DNA of 64,000 bases from Podospora bellae-mahoneyi. Taxonomy: Eukaryota > Ascomycota > Sordariomycetes > Sordariales > Podosporaceae. Numbering within the stretch: position 1 is the stretch's first letter; every line of letters begins with the position of its first letter. Under the pieces are notes generated by a model that saw nothing but the letters and a program-made list of their open reading frames with translations, searched no databases and had not been told where the DNA came from. The stretch is from assembly GCF_035222275.1 (NCBI RefSeq), contig NC_085881.1, positions 3,410,001 through 3,474,000 of the forward strand. Reading direction: 5' to 3'. Below, in pieces: positions 11,960 to 23,952 of the stretch. A program made the translations under genes and the position numbers.

Positions 11960-14826
11960 ACCACCGCCGGGGACAGATCTTGCGTCTCTCAATCCATGCC
12001 CGCTCAATGCCTGCTGCACTGTCGGGGGTCAATGTGGCACGACAGCCGAGTTCTGCACCGTCAAAGGTGCCCCATTCGGTACTCCTATCAAGCCGCGAAG
12101 GGTCGGGTGCATCTCCAACTGTGGGATTAAGGTCATCAACAATGCTTCCCCTCCGTCAGAGTTCAAGAGGATAGGCTACTTTGAAGCCTGGAGCTCGGCT
12201 AACAAAAAGGAGCGGCCTTGCCTGTTTATGGATGCCACCCAGATTCCGACAGGATACACACATGTGCATTTTGCCTTTGGGGAGGTATCCTCCAACTTTG
12301 CCGTGGGTGTCAGCAAGCTCAAAAACCAGTTCGACAAGTTTGTGAAGATGAGAGGCTTCAAGAGAATCATTGCCTTCTGTGGATGGACAGCGTCTACTGA
12401 CCCAAGCTCATTTTGGATTTCTTGAGAAGGCGTCAAACCGGGTAACAGGGAGATTTTGGCCACCAACATCGCCAAGTTCGTCGTGAACCATGATTTGGAT
12501 GGCATGGATCTCGATTCGGGGTATTCAGGTGCGCCAGATCTCCCTGATATTCCTAGTGCCGACCCGCTCGATGGAGTGGCATATCTGGAACTCCTGAAGT
12601 TGTTGAGACAGAAGCTTCCGTGGTGAGTGAGATATTTAGCTGGCCATGTCTCTTTTTCCGTCGGCCACTAACACCGTTTTCAGGACAACAGTTGGCGATC
12701 GCTGCTCCCGCTTCCTACTGGTATCTCAAGTAGCTTCCAATCGGGGAGATCAGCAAGGTCGTCGATTACATTGTGTACATGACTTACGACTTGCATGGCC
12801 GTGAGTTTTCGATCTGTTTTCCATCGTATAGAAGCGGCCGCTGACTTTGATCCTAGAATGGGACTTTTACAGTCCTTGGTCCTCTCCAGGCTGCCCAGCA
12901 GGCAACTGTCTTCGCTCACACATCAACAGGACGGAAACCCTCAATGCACTTTCGATGGTCACCAAAACTGGCGTCTCATCAACCAAGCTCATCATCGGCA
13001 TTACCAGCTATGGTCAGTCTTTTTGGATGGTCGACCATCCTGCACCGGTCCTATGTGTACATTTACCGGGACACTCCCCGGAGCAAAACCTGGACGTTGC
13101 ACACGCACCGCCGGATATCTCGCCAATGCAGAGATTCAGGAGATTTTGCATTACGACAAGTCATCACGCATCTATTCCGATGAAGGCATCATGAGTGACA
13201 TTCTGGTGTACGGATCGGACTGGGTTGCCGACATGAACAACGACAACAAAGGGCGTCGGGAGGCTCTGTGGAAGTCAACAAACTTTGGCGGCGTTTAAGA
13301 CTGGGCGATCGGCCTTGCCGAGTTTTTACCCAATGATGTCTCTCAGGTTCCGTCACTGTCAATGAGGAGATCAAGAAAGACTGGGCCAACATCACCTGCA
13401 AACACCCCTACGCGAGGAACAGCAGTTACAGGGAGTCAGACCGTTGGAAAACCCTCAAGATTGATGAGGCTTGGAAGAATGTTGTTGGTAAGTGGGACGC
13501 TTGCGCAAAGTCCGGCATGCCTTTCCCTGTTTTTGTGAGCCGTCTTCTCAACGGTCCCGATGGCATGTACTGCGGCTCGATATCCTCCACAAACAACTGC
13601 CTTGCAACAGTCGAATGCAGTGACGAATCCGAACGCCGGCCGGCAGCAGCTCTCCTTTTGAGTTCATTTGTGAAGCTTGCTGGGATCTATTACGAGCTTT
13701 ACGATGGAATCCAAGCAGCTTAGGTCAATCTTATCACGACACTGTCCAAGTTCTCGAGCACTTTTGCACCAGAACAAAAGGTGGACGAGTCTTTGACCAT
13801 GACTTTGAATATCTTGAGCGCTGGCTTCGGTGTGCTGGCAGGCCCAGTCTTTGCGAAGGCATTTTCGTCTGGAAATTTCTTCTCTCAGAATTCTGGTATT
13901 GGAGAGAAGCTGGAGTCGGCAGTGATGAAGGGTGTGGAGTTTGGCCTGGCTGAGGCTAAAGAATACGCCAAAAAAAAAACCCCTGTAGGTCTCGTCCTTT
14001 TTCCCATGTCCTTTTATCCTACACACTTCGGCTGTAGAAACGAGTCCGTGACGGAGGATCTCGCATCGCAGTTTAACTGGATTGTGATGAATTGGAAAGA
14101 AATTGTCGAGATTACACAACGCCAAGCCTTCTCTGAGACGAAAGATGGGGTTAGCTATCTCAGCAACATGATGAGCAACGGCAAGCTGCTCAAGGTCGAG
14201 CCGATGAACAGGTTTGACACGGAATCCGCCATGGTCAAAGTCCTGTACGCCTTCCTGATTCCGCATGTCTGGCATCTCCGAGCTTACAGCCCTGTTCTCA
14301 TCCACGCCGAGTGGGACTGCCAAAAGGTTGGGGTTGACAAGTTCATATGGCTCCAGTCTGGCGACAAGGATGTGGCCAAGATGTGCATCAACAACCCGTC
14401 AGCACTACTTTCTTTACCCTGGAGGTCCAACGATGATAGACCACAACTAGGGCAACTGGAGTGGAGGTTCGGAGCTGAATCGAATGCCGGTCTTGCCAGG
14501 CACAGAGACTCTCGGGTCTCCATTGATGGATGGGCAAAACGATCTCATGTGGGGATGGTTCACACAGATGAACATTGCAAGAAGGTACGTCACTTCACAA
14601 ATATGTTGACCCCGAGCACGACTGCATGAGTACCCGCTGACAGCTTGACGGTGTCTTGAAGCGCCACGCCAAGTGGGAAAACAAAGGCTTCGACAAGCTT
14701 CCGGATCTCTTCAATGGGGAACACCGGAATAACTTGATCGAGGAGGTCACAAACGGCGATGTCAAGCTTCTGCCGGGGATCATGAACATCCCCATGTGTG
14801 ACCCTCAAACAGTCTTTGACAACTAA
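11960..14826 (+). pseudogene. Decayed class V (GH18) chitinase with chitin-binding domain, killer-toxin-like subgroup
   Basis: Fossil of a large secreted chitinase of the fungal subgroup C type, related to yeast killer-toxin alpha chains. Recognisable parts in order are a type 1 chitin-binding domain (CPLNACC...GQCGTTAEFC, near 12000-12070), the start of the GH18 barrel (FKRIGYFEAWSS, HVHFAFGEV, IIAFCGW), the degraded active-site strand region (near 12500), later barrel pieces, and the long C-terminal tail ending PGIMNIPMCDPQTVFDN. The reading frame is broken several times (roughly five to ten) and some segments look lost, so no functional enzyme is expected. The order of parts is preserved, which suggests decay in place and a moderate age. 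Confidence 0.8.
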
Positions 14827-16115
14827 AAGAAGCGGACAGCCGGCCAAAAGATGGATTGGGCATTGTTTCCTTGTGACGAAGAGTAGCCTCGCTGCGTGTG
14901 GCACTGTTCTCAGTCCACTGCCGCCGCTCTGGCATCTGTTTTTCTAGAGCGGCTTCATTCGAGATAACCTGGTGTGTATGAGCAGGGCGGCCGGCATTTG
15001 GGCCGGGCTGTGATGCTTTGGGAGTTTTTTGGGTAAAGTATATCATGGTTGGATTGTTACACTCGCTTAACATTTTTATTTGTATCTACATGCTTGATAC
15101 CAAAACTTGTGTCTTGCCTTATCACCATGGCCCTCTTTGATGCCTTACAATAGAGACTGAAATATGCATTCAAAGGCTTGAAAGAGACGAGGTACACCTT
15201 TTAACTTTTTTTTTTTTTTTAGATATATTTCACCAGTCCTAAATTATCGTTGGATCCGCCTGAACTATCCTTTTACCCCCCTAACTATATTTAAACCCTT
15301 TCACCGTCCTTAAACACTTCTTCGTTGCCTTAATTTAAAATGCTTTTCAACTATCTTAGAGTACCTTTATACTATCTTGAAGCCCCTTGGAATAAATATG
15401 GATTCAAAACCTTTTAGATATCTTGCAAGGTTCATTTACCACATTCAGAGGCCTATTCACTCTCCTCCAAGGCCTCAGTCCCGAATATCAATCCCCATCT
15501 TTCGTTCACGACACATGTACACATGCCCACATCTCAAGATGTGCCTCGGTGCCTAAATCTCAACTCCCTAAAGACGTCTATCCACCTAAACCACCATCAA
15601 ACAGCTGAATGTATTAGAACACAATAAATGCAATCAGAGTTATACTTGAAATTCAAACTGGCCTCAAAGGATCAAGTCATTTCTTATCCCCTGCATCAAG
15701 CGAAGCCTAAGTTCTTCTTTCACTGCCTTGTCAGGAGGTACCCACTCCATCCAGTTCTAAACACCAGCCGTCATCTACAACCAAACAGTCATGAGTCCAA
15801 ATCGAAGCTGATGTAAAAGAAAACAAAAGCCGCAGGGCCATTGTTGATTAAAAATGTGCCTTGAAGCAGCAAGGAAACAAAAAGCCCAGCTACACAAAAA
15901 TCCCATCTTGGCAGCTCAACCATCTAAACCAGGCCAGATGTTCCCCATATCCCACCCTCCGACCCATCTCCCCCATCGAAAGATATTATCTATAAACCCC
16001 AACTCTATCTTCTATTCCCATTACCGCCCTCACCCCCCCCCTCCCAAACAAAACTCCCTTTCGCTCTCCACCGTCTTCTCAAGAGAATATCTCTAGCTCA
16101 ATACCAGGCCAAAAT
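14827..16115. other. Intergenic region with an AT-rich stretch
   Basis: About 1.3 kb. At 15190-15420 there is a T-rich, low-GC block with a 14-18 T run and loosely repeated ACTATC/CCTTTTA words; it could be degenerate repeat sequence but no element family is identifiable. No gene seen. Confidence 0.35.
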
Positions 16116-16553
16116 CTAGCACTGGCCCTCATTGGGGTCGGAGCTATTTTTCAAAAAAACCATGTCAGCAAAAAGTGTCGGCACCACCACCATCAAAGAA
16201 AACACTGACCTGTAGTACCAGTTATCAACATTGTTGTAACCCCCCTTGTTCTGATTGCAGCCGTCAACCTCCCTGCTGAGACGGTGGATGCAGTCGGCGT
16301 CGTCCCAGTTGCGGCGCGAGTTGGCCTTGTTCTGGACCCAAAACTCCATCTTTTGCTTGCCGCCAGAGTTGACGCACAGGGGGATCTTCTCCTGGATGCC
16401 AAAGGTGACGGAGAAGCGGCCCTTGGTGCAGGCGTCGGTGATGGCGCGGCGGGCGGCCGCCTTGTCGTTCCAGGTCACGCCTGAGGTGTGGCAGGTGGCC
16501 GAGACGGCGGAGGCGGTGGCCATGATGGCGACGAGGAGGTTGGTGAGCTGCAT
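16116..16553 (-). CDS. Small cysteine-rich secreted protein (effector-like)
   Basis: Exons 16553-16210 and 16143-16116 with an intron at 16144-16209 (GTCAGT donor, AAATAG acceptor) give 123 residues. Splicing turns the read-through tail into NWYYSSDPNEGQC followed by a stop, a terminal pattern (W-Y-x-x-x-D-P-N-x-G-x-C) I associate with a family of small secreted proteins of plant- and litter-associated ascomycetes. Residues 1-19 form a signal peptide (LLVAIMATASAVSA). The mature part has six cysteines, enough for three disulfides, and a V-Q-N-K-A-N / D-D-A-D-C core. The function of the family is not known to me; a carbohydrate-binding or effector role is a guess. The last coding exon is only 28 nt. 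Confidence 0.7.
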   Translation of the reverse strand: MQLTNLLVAIMATASAVSATCHTSGVTWNDKAAARRAITDACTKGRFSVTFGIQEKIPLCVNSGGKQKMEFWVQNKANSRRNWDDADCIHRLSREVDGCNQNKGGYNNVDNWYYRSVFSLMVVVPTLFADMVFLKNSSDPNEGQC

Positions 16554-17784
16554 ATTGGTGGTGATGGTTGGGGGCTTGGTTGAGGTAGAGTAGATGGTTG
16601 AGGCTGTTGAAGATGGGAGTGTTGATGGTGATGAGGGATATGTGTTGTCTGGAGGTGGGAGATGGGCGTTCTTATAGATGGCGTGCTCATGTTTTCTGGT
16701 GTCTCCTCTTCAACCGTCAACCCCCCCCCTTCGTGCTGATGGTCACCGTCGAGCATCCGGCAAAGCGCCTTCATCTCCCCCCTACAGATTGCCTGTCAGA
16801 CTACCGGTGACCACAAGATGAGCTGGTGAATCCTTTGATCGCCAGCTGTCGGCGTGAAGCCGTTTACCGCCTCGTGCCAAGGTGATGGTCCAGAACATCC
16901 TTCTGAGGGTTTGGTGATGAGAGCCCCCCGGTAGTGAAACATCCCGTCGGCATCTTTGATGGCAAGACAAGGATAGACAGTGCCCGATCCCAGCCCCACG
17001 TCTCCATTGTGGGGAGGCCCGAACATCATTGGCTGACCCCTGTAAGGTAGATCCGTAGGATCGGTGTCAGCCGATTGGCATAAATGTGAATTGATCTAGT
17101 TCCAGTTGAGCTGGGAGGTGTGAAGGATCTCAGGTGCCGACTACCTAAGGTGGGTAGCTACACTACTCCATAGCGTTCGCTGTGTGCTTGCTGAAAGATC
17201 ATGATTGACAACCGGTCTTTGGGCGATCTTGAATCGCTAGTTTGGCACCGAAAAGTTGCCAAACTACGCTGTCACATCAGGGGAGCGTGTGTTGCAAGAG
17301 CCGTTCGTTTCTTCTCGTTCCTAATCGAGAACTCGCCTCTGCTCAGGTCACCGCTACCCCTTCATCTCTGGCTCTCTCGTCGCCGAACCCTGAAGATAAC
17401 GTCCCATGATATCTGCCACGTTCGGCTGAAGGATTTCCTATGGCCATAAGCAGCCACGATTCAATAATCCACTCTCATATCCCTACCTAGCTCAGGCTGC
17501 TGTTCTCAGGTAAATGACCACAGGTTCCACGGCTGGTCCAAGCTTTGTGCCATCAAGGTAATCTCGCCAGTGAGCTAAACATTCATAAATCGTTATGGCC
17601 TAGAATGGCATAAGTTATGACCGAACAACACCCTGAGTTCAGGAGGGACATCGCATCAAGGCTTCATGCCACATATATGCCCCCTTCATAACATTGAACA
17701 ATGAATAAATGTTGCTTGATATAGTTATGGTATATTTCATTATTTCACTCCTTGAAAACAAGCCATCTCAACATTCCACCAAGG
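16554..17784. other. Intergenic region, nothing recognised
   Basis: 1.2 kb between the secreted-protein gene start and the UTP13 stop. It should contain the promoter of the former and the 3' UTR of the latter. No ORF or RNA gene supported. Confidence 0.35.
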
Positions 17785-20514
17785 TTACACCTCGATCATG
17801 TCCACATCCCCCTCCCCATCCTCCTTCACCGCCTTCAGCGACGGCGCCAGAGCATCCATCTCTCTCAAGGTATACTCCACCAAATAACTCTCATCCACCA
17901 GCTCCTCCATCCTCTTGTAATGTCTCTCCGTGTACACCTTTAGCGCATTAAGCACCTCCTTCAAGCTCTTCTGCCCCCTCGCTCCCTTGACGCTCAAGCC
18001 CGAGAACTTATCAGCCGGATAGCTCCTCACCAGCGCGGAGAGAATCCGCTGCGCAACAGGTGCCGTGCGCGCGTTTGTGTTCCAGTCTCGTAACCTCAGC
18101 AACAAAAGGAACAGCTGCTCATCTGACAAGCTAGCAAGAACCTGGTCGACAGCTCTCAGCCCGGTGAAGCTACCCGCTTCAGGAGTAGGCGAGGTGACAA
18201 CGTTGGTGAAAAGCTTGAGCAGGCGGCCTGGGTGGTTGAGCTGGAGAGCCAGGACAATGGCGTCTCTGTAGGCACCGATATGGATGTAGTTCTCCAACTC
18301 CTGCTCCTGCTCCACAAGCCGGGTGGCGGCTTCGGTGGCGGCGGTCTGGGTCTCGGATGTGGTGTCCTTCCAGAAGGTAATCTTGGAGTCGGAGCCAGCC
18401 GAGACAATCGTGTTGCTTTTCGGGTGCACGGCCAAGGTCCACAGTCTGTCTTCGTGGTTGTCAAGGGTGCATTCTGTTTCGCCCGTGTTGGCGTCCCAGA
18501 TCTTGACGAGACTGTCAGCGCCAGCGGAAGCGAAATGGACATTTTTCCTGCTGGGATCCTCCTCGACTGTGGGGATGTGCAACCACACCACTTTCAGAAC
18601 GTTGTGGGAGTGTCCTTCAAAGGTGCGAAGACACGTGTAGTCGGAAAGATTCCACAGCTTGATAGTCTTGTCACCACTGCCAGTGACGATGACACCCTTT
18701 CCAGAGACAGCACCACCTGTCTCGCCTTGGATGGCTGGAGTATGGAGGGGAGCAAACTTGACCGCCCATACACCTCTCTTGTGGCCCTTGAGGATACCCT
18801 GCACCTCGAGCCTTTCTGTGTCCCAAATCTTGACCGTTTTGTCCTGTGACGCAGAAGCGAATAACTTTCCGGATGGGTTGATATCTAGGGCGTTGATGTC
18901 TTTCTCGTGCGCCAATCTCCTGAGACTAGTTGTCTCTTTGAACGGTTGTGATGGTCGGGGAATAAGTCGCTTCTGGACAAATCTGTCCTGAGAACCGGAA
19001 ATCAGGAATGCTGGAGGGTGGTCGAGAGGGTTCTTGAACGCCTCAGAGTCTTCCGGAGGAGCAACCTTGGGCAAAGACACTGCTCCCACCGACTCCAGGT
19101 GACCAGTGAAGGTAGCATAACATTCAAAAGAATTGTTGGCAGGATCAACCCTCCATATTCTGGCTGTGTTATCTTTTGCTCCACTGGCCACCCAGTGACC
19201 AGACCAATCCACATCTAGTGACATGACGAGATCCTCATGTCCCTTGAGCAAGGCAACGTCGTGCCCGAAATAGGAACCGCCCTCCTCCCCGCTATCTGTT
19301 TTGACAGATACTATCCTAATATCCTCCGAGTTCGTCGCAAGTGCCATCATGGACTGATCTCGTAGAAGGTAGACCAAGTCGTAGATTTCGTCGTGTGTGC
19401 CGGATATCCGTCTAAACGGCTCCCAGAAGAACTCTCCCGCACTCGCACTGATATCTTCTGCTTTCGGGACCTGATAGAGGGCAAGTGTGTAGTCGGCCTG
19501 GGCGCACACAATCAAGGACTTCTCTGGCAAGTAGATGGTTGAAAGAATAGCCTCGCCCTCCGCCTTGGGGTCTTGTTTCGCAGTGATTTCCTGGTGTGTA
19601 GTTGAGTCCCATATCCGCAAGAGACCGCTCTCTCCGGCTGAGTACATCCACTTCCCTTCATTCAAGAACCCTACAGATTCCACCAACTCGTGCCGCAGCA
19701 TTGGCGTTCCCTGCCAGCCATTCTCCCCCCAAAGCCACATCGTCATCGTCTTATCTCTGCTGCCTGTGAGCAAAGCATGCTGCTCGGGCGAGTAGTCGAT
19801 GCTCTGAACATTAGACTCGTGCGCCTCCCTTTTCCTTTTCGCATCGGAGTATACGGGAGTCGCGGTGCGTTTGTGGAGATCGAAGATGCGGACCTTGCCG
19901 TCTTGTGTGCCCCAGGCCAGCCGAAACTTGGAGTCGACACCGTTGGTGCCGTCATCTTGGTCGTTCTTTCGCGAGCCCTTCTTGGGCCTTCGGTCGATTG
20001 TGGTATCGGCGGCGGTCGCGGCGATCTCGAAAAAGTGCAGGGCTGAAATGAGAACACTCGGTCCGCTGACGGTGTGGGTTACATATCCTCCAACAATATC
20101 CCAAATCTTGATGGCGCCATCGGCGGCACCAGTAGCCAACAATGTGCTTGTTCTGTCGACGGCCAGCACAACCACAGGGGTGGCATGTGGTTTCGAGGTT
20201 CGGACGAGTGTCGTTTCGATCGAGTCGAATTCTGGGGAGACTGTGAGGGCGTAGATTCGCATCGTCAGCGACCGGGAGCACACAATCAAGTGCGACCCCG
20301 AAGGCGTAATGGTCAGGGTCGAAATCGGTTCGCCATCTCCTTCAATCTCGGCCAGGTTCTTTCCAGTCGTCAATTCGGTGAGCACCGCGTTTTCGCCCAG
20401 TGTCGAGGCGAGGATTCTGGCGCCATTTTCGAGCGCAACAGATCCTCCGGTATAGATGGGCTGTATAACATTTCCAACCTCGAAGGTGGTCTTTGCTGCT
20501 TGTCGTGTGGCCAT
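17785..20514 (-). CDS. UTP13: U3 snoRNP / SSU processome subunit Utp13 (TBL3)
   Basis: Nucleolar WD40 protein of the UtpB subcomplex, needed for 18S rRNA maturation. A single exon of 909 codons. The start at 20514-20512 (MATRQAAKTTFEVGN) is preferred over an in-frame codon 55 residues upstream, because it gives the family N-terminus; the upstream extension is basic and poorly patterned. Two seven-bladed WD40 propellers are visible, with repeat ends such as GAADGAIKIWDI, GSRDKTMTMWLW, GAKDNTARIWRV, ASQDKTVKIWDT, GSGDKTIKLWNL, GADSLVKIWDA and GSDSKITFWKD. They are followed by the helical Utp13 C-terminal domain (residues about 760-890, starting VEQEQELENYIHIGAYRDA). Length is typical (800-950). 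It shares a 294-bp divergent promoter with the next gene. Confidence 0.95.
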   Translation of the reverse strand: MATRQAAKTTFEVGNVIQPIYTGGSVALENGARILASTLGENAVLTELTTGKNLAEIEGDGEPISTLTITPSGSHLIVCSRSLTMRIYALTVSPEFDSIETTLVRTSKPHATPVVVLAVDRTSTLLATGAADGAIKIWDIVGGYVTHTVSGPSVLISALHFFEIAATAADTTIDRRPKKGSRKNDQDDGTNGVDSKFRLAWGTQDGKVRIFDLHKRTATPVYSDAKRKREAHESNVQSIDYSPEQHALLTGSRDKTMTMWLWGENGWQGTPMLRHELVESVGFLNEGKWMYSAGESGLLRIWDSTTHQEITAKQDPKAEGEAILSTIYLPEKSLIVCAQADYTLALYQVPKAEDISASAGEFFWEPFRRISGTHDEIYDLVYLLRDQSMMALATNSEDIRIVSVKTDSGEEGGSYFGHDVALLKGHEDLVMSLDVDWSGHWVASGAKDNTARIWRVDPANNSFECYATFTGHLESVGAVSLPKVAPPEDSEAFKNPLDHPPAFLISGSQDRFVQKRLIPRPSQPFKETTSLRRLAHEKDINALDINPSGKLFASASQDKTVKIWDTERLEVQGILKGHKRGVWAVKFAPLHTPAIQGETGGAVSGKGVIVTGSGDKTIKLWNLSDYTCLRTFEGHSHNVLKVVWLHIPTVEEDPSRKNVHFASAGADSLVKIWDANTGETECTLDNHEDRLWTLAVHPKSNTIVSAGSDSKITFWKDTTSETQTAATEAATRLVEQEQELENYIHIGAYRDAIVLALQLNHPGRLLKLFTNVVTSPTPEAGSFTGLRAVDQVLASLSDEQLFLLLLRLRDWNTNARTAPVAQRILSALVRSYPADKFSGLSVKGARGQKSLKEVLNALKVYTERHYKRMEELVDESYLVEYTLREMDALAPSLKAVKEDGEGDVDMIEV

Positions 20515-20808
20515 TTTCGCAGCTGTGTGGGTTTTCCTGAGAATGCGAATGCGGTCGATTGAACGCGACCCCAAATTTTTTGCCCAGCCAGTTCCTGTAT
20601 TTTTTTGCGATAAGAGCTGGTAAAATAAGGTTATCTTAGCGCTCCTTACCCCGGTCGACCTGTTCTTGGCATCCTGCAAGGAAGCTTTGACGTGCTTTGC
20701 GTCCCACTCGGCCCAGCCAACGTCCTCTGTTCAACGTGCTCCCATTTCGACGGGAGATGGGTCAATCAGCTGGTCTGATCAACTCATCGCTTATAACAGT
20801 TGCCCACC

Positions 20809-22644
20809 ATGGGTCTTCTGGAGCCCCTAGTCTCAATGGCTCTGGTATGGTAACTCTGACGCCATGGAGGATTCGATTCAACGGTCTAACCAATCTCACA
20901 GGGACGATCTCCTTATGACGAGGTAATCTTCCCAAATACCTCCCAGCAAAATGAACAAGACAACGAGCATGATGGATATCGTCAACTATACGATGAGCGG
21001 GGTCGCCCAATCAACCCGGAAACCCGGCGCATCAACAGAGATGTCGTTCGGTCGCATAACGAAGTCATGACGGTGATAGGTGTCGCTGAGCCTGACAACG
21101 GCCCCGATGATGCTCATGCAATGTCCTCTCATCAGCATAATGTCTATGAGGACAGGTGGGGAAATAGACTGCTCAATCTAGGCGGTGTTCTTGATACGGC
21201 CTGTGTCTGGGGCGTGAATGGCATGAGACAGCGCATTTTGGTGAGAACTTATCCTGCAGATCTGCAAACTCCCGGCTGACTGTAGTCTAGCTATACAAAC
21301 GGTACAGTCGAGTGCCATTCAAAGAGACATTCGCCCTCGCCAGACAGGATCAATCTCTAGCTGCACACTTCTTGGGCGGCTTGCCAGCATTTGGCCTGAA
21401 TGCAGTGATCGATCGCATGGTAGCCCCAAAGGTCAAGGAATACCCAATGTATGTTCTCACCATGAATAGCTTCATATCATACGCTGGCTAATCATGTATC
21501 TAGACTTGGCTATGCCTCCATGTATATCCGTCTCCACCTGGTTGTGTACACCACGTTCCAACGCTTCGGCATCATTCCGGCAACCGAACTTCTTCCCAAC
21601 TGGAGATTCTTCATCCCCGGCTCAAGCATATCACCTATTGTCGTCCCACCACTGCCAACATCCCTCTGTCCAGTCGGAATTCTCAAATGGATAGGCGGCA
21701 CCCTCCTCGGCGTTGCCCCCCTCGGTGGATTCTTCGCCTACATGATCGTCTACAACCACGTCGCCAAGTTCTTCCGAATGCAGATTATAAACAATCTACC
21801 ACTCCCAAATAACCCGCGGCCGGCGAAACGCAGAGCGCTTCAGGATATCACTCCGCTCCCGCCGACCTTTACACTCGAGATCCCTCCCCCTGTTGATCAA
21901 CATCCCGTTGTCAGCGGCTCATCATCCACCCCACCACCTGCCACCGCACCCACGCAACAACAACAACAACAACCCACCACTCGCACCGCGGAGGTTCCCC
22001 CCCGAAGACAAAGCATAACAACCACCACCACCCCGGGCGCCGGCATCCCCCTTGTAACGGACGACTACGCCTCAGAGGAAGAAGAGCTAGAAGTCAGCGC
22101 AACCCTCATCTCCTTCGACGTCGAAGCAGCTGACTCTTCCAACACCCTCAGCGGTAACTTCAGCAGCAACCCCGCCGAAACAATCAACTCGGCCAACCCA
22201 GGCATATGGTCTGCCGAGCTCCGCCCCAATCCATCGGAAAACAACCGTGCCGCCCAGGCAAGCAGGGAGCGCACCTTTCGGGACAATAAACTGAGACGAT
22301 TACCTGCTGCGCTGGCGACGGATGTGTTTGCTATTGGGCCGTCAAGGTTGATCATGAGCCCGTTTGCAGCGTTGTGCTGGACGGCGATGATTAGGCCTTA
22401 CTTGGCGAGGGCGGGGAGGTGGGAGGAGTTGGAGGGGGTGAACGAGATTGGACTTTGGGGGGCGTTTAGCTGGGAGGGGGTTTCGAGCTTGGTGGGGATG
22501 GAGTTGGTGTTGTTTAATTTGATGGGGAGCGTTTGGACGGTGGTGAGTGGGTTGGCGTGGACGGTGAAGATGGATGAGGACGAGTGGGAGGAGTGTGGGG
22601 AGGGGTTAAGGTGGGAGGAACAAGAGGGGGAGGTGGAGAGATGA
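20809..22644 (+). CDS. Conserved-looking fungal membrane protein of unknown function
   Basis: Exons 20809-20844, 20902-21240, 21291-21448 and 21504-22644 give 557 residues; all introns are 50-57 bp with canonical ends. I do not recognise a named family. The N-terminal third is hydrophilic and acidic. Residues about 100-270 look like the conserved core (DRWGNRLLNLGG, FLGGLPAFGLNAVIDRMVAP) with hydrophobic segments around 175-190 and 225-250 (VGILKWIGGTLLGVAPLGGFFAYMIV lies here). A Pro/Ser/Gln-rich linker with a short Q run follows, and the last 100 residues contain further hydrophobic stretches (FAALCWTAMI, GMELVLFNLMGSVWTVV). The sense strand changes from C-rich to very G-rich over the last 260 bp. 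An organelle membrane location is plausible but unproven. Confidence 0.75.
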
Positions 22645-22791
22645 TGGGTATTGCTTTTGGAGGGGGAAATGGGGTGTTATAGATGAGACAATGTATTTCC
22701 GTGGCCAGAACTCCGTGCCTGTGATAGCCTAAAGTATGATACAAAAGAAGACCCAACGCCATGGCATTTGAAGTGTGTTATGAGTTCAGGA

Positions 22792-23332
22792 TCACGCTCT
22801 GCCCTTCCCCTTCGCTTTCGCCCTTATCTTCCTCGTCTTTTCCTTGTCGACGATGTCTTTGACAATGGAGTGCAAATCTTGGTTTCTTCTAGCCAATAGC
22901 AGGACATCGTCTGTGGTGACTGTTGTTCTGTTGGCATGACGGCTGAAGGATTCCAGATCGATAGCTACGTTTTCTGTTTTTAAGTGGTCAGCAGCTGGCG
23001 ATGTTGTGAGATGGGATGAGATGAGATGAGATATTCCCGTAGCTGTACGAGATAGGATGAAAGAGAATGTCTTTCAGATGAAGCTACTGATCAACCCAAA
23101 GCATGAACTTACCGATCTGACTCCATACCATATCCGTCAGCGCACCGATAAACTGCGGCGTGGCATTCGTGTTCCTTCTCATGGACTCCTCATCGACGAT
23201 CTTGCCGATGGAGAACCACAGGGCCGTCTTCAGGCGCTAGATTCATTTCTTGTCAGTTCCAAGTTTTACATATCACTCAAACATAAAACATAAACACACC
23301 TCACGGATTTCATCCTCACTTTGATCAGCCAT
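22792..23332 (-). CDS. MHF1: CENP-S / MHF1 histone-fold protein
   Basis: Inner-kinetochore and Fanconi-anaemia-type DNA-repair histone-fold protein that pairs with CENP-X/MHF2 and binds DNA with FancM/Mph1. Exons 23332-23300, 23236-23113 and 22973-22792 give 112 residues, the normal size. The histone fold runs from RLKTALWFSIGKIV through ESMRRNTNATPQFIGALTDMV to the diagnostic HANRTTVTTDDVLLLARRN, followed by a basic tail (KTRKIRAKAKGKGRA) that may contact DNA. The second intron (139 bp) contains a small GAGAT repeat. The gene is tail-to-tail with the unknown membrane protein (147 bp gap) and divergent from PGA2. Confidence 0.9.
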
Positions 23333-23952
23333 CCTTTCTTTGTTGCGACGAGTTCAAAAGTCTTGGCAGATGTCGATGAGAGACGCGCTCAGACGCGTCG
23401 CAGTGTGCAAGGCCACTGACGCGAAGTCAGCAGGTTTGCGGTGGACTTCCAGATTGGCACTAGAATCAAAATAGGTTAAGCTGTCTTGGGATCATGCAAG
23501 CTTGAAAGTGGAGAGAGACGGTGGTTGAAGAGCCGCAACGGTGTCTAGAATGACGGCGTTGTTTGTTTGTGTTTATTGTCAAGGCTGGCATCACAAGGTA
23601 GACTGTTAGCTATCTAACCGGTGGACTTAGCAGGCCCAGTTTTGATCACCGTAAAAAAATACAACAAAACTCAAGTTTCTGATTCTCAATTCTTCTTGCC
23701 GGCCCTGCCGGAAGCACACACCCCTAACTCTACAGTGGGGTCCGCAGCACACCGCAGCACTCCCGCCTTTACGTCGAGCTCCTTGCCTGCATGGTAGATT
23801 TTCGCGCATCCTTTTCTCATCTTCAACCTATACATACTCCCTCAACCCACCACATAACCCCCCCAATCTTTACGCCTGTCCCTTGGACATAAATCCCGTC
23901 ACCGATTATCTATTCCACACCCCCAAACTCCCACCAGAATAACCTGCCCACC
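23333..23952. promoter_or_regulatory. Divergent promoter region between MHF1 and PGA2
   Basis: 620 bp between two divergent starts. The part next to PGA2 is C-rich and pyrimidine-rich, as in many fungal 5' leaders. No TATA box or gene seen. Confidence 0.35.

Noticed and set aside
15190-15420. AT-rich block that might be a degraded transposon
   Set aside because: No terminal repeats, no coding remnant and no target-site duplication could be seen; left as unexplained AT-rich sequence.
17785-20679. Extended UTP13 start 55 codons upstream
   Set aside because: The extension is basic and unpatterned, and MATRQ at 20514 gives the expected family N-terminus.
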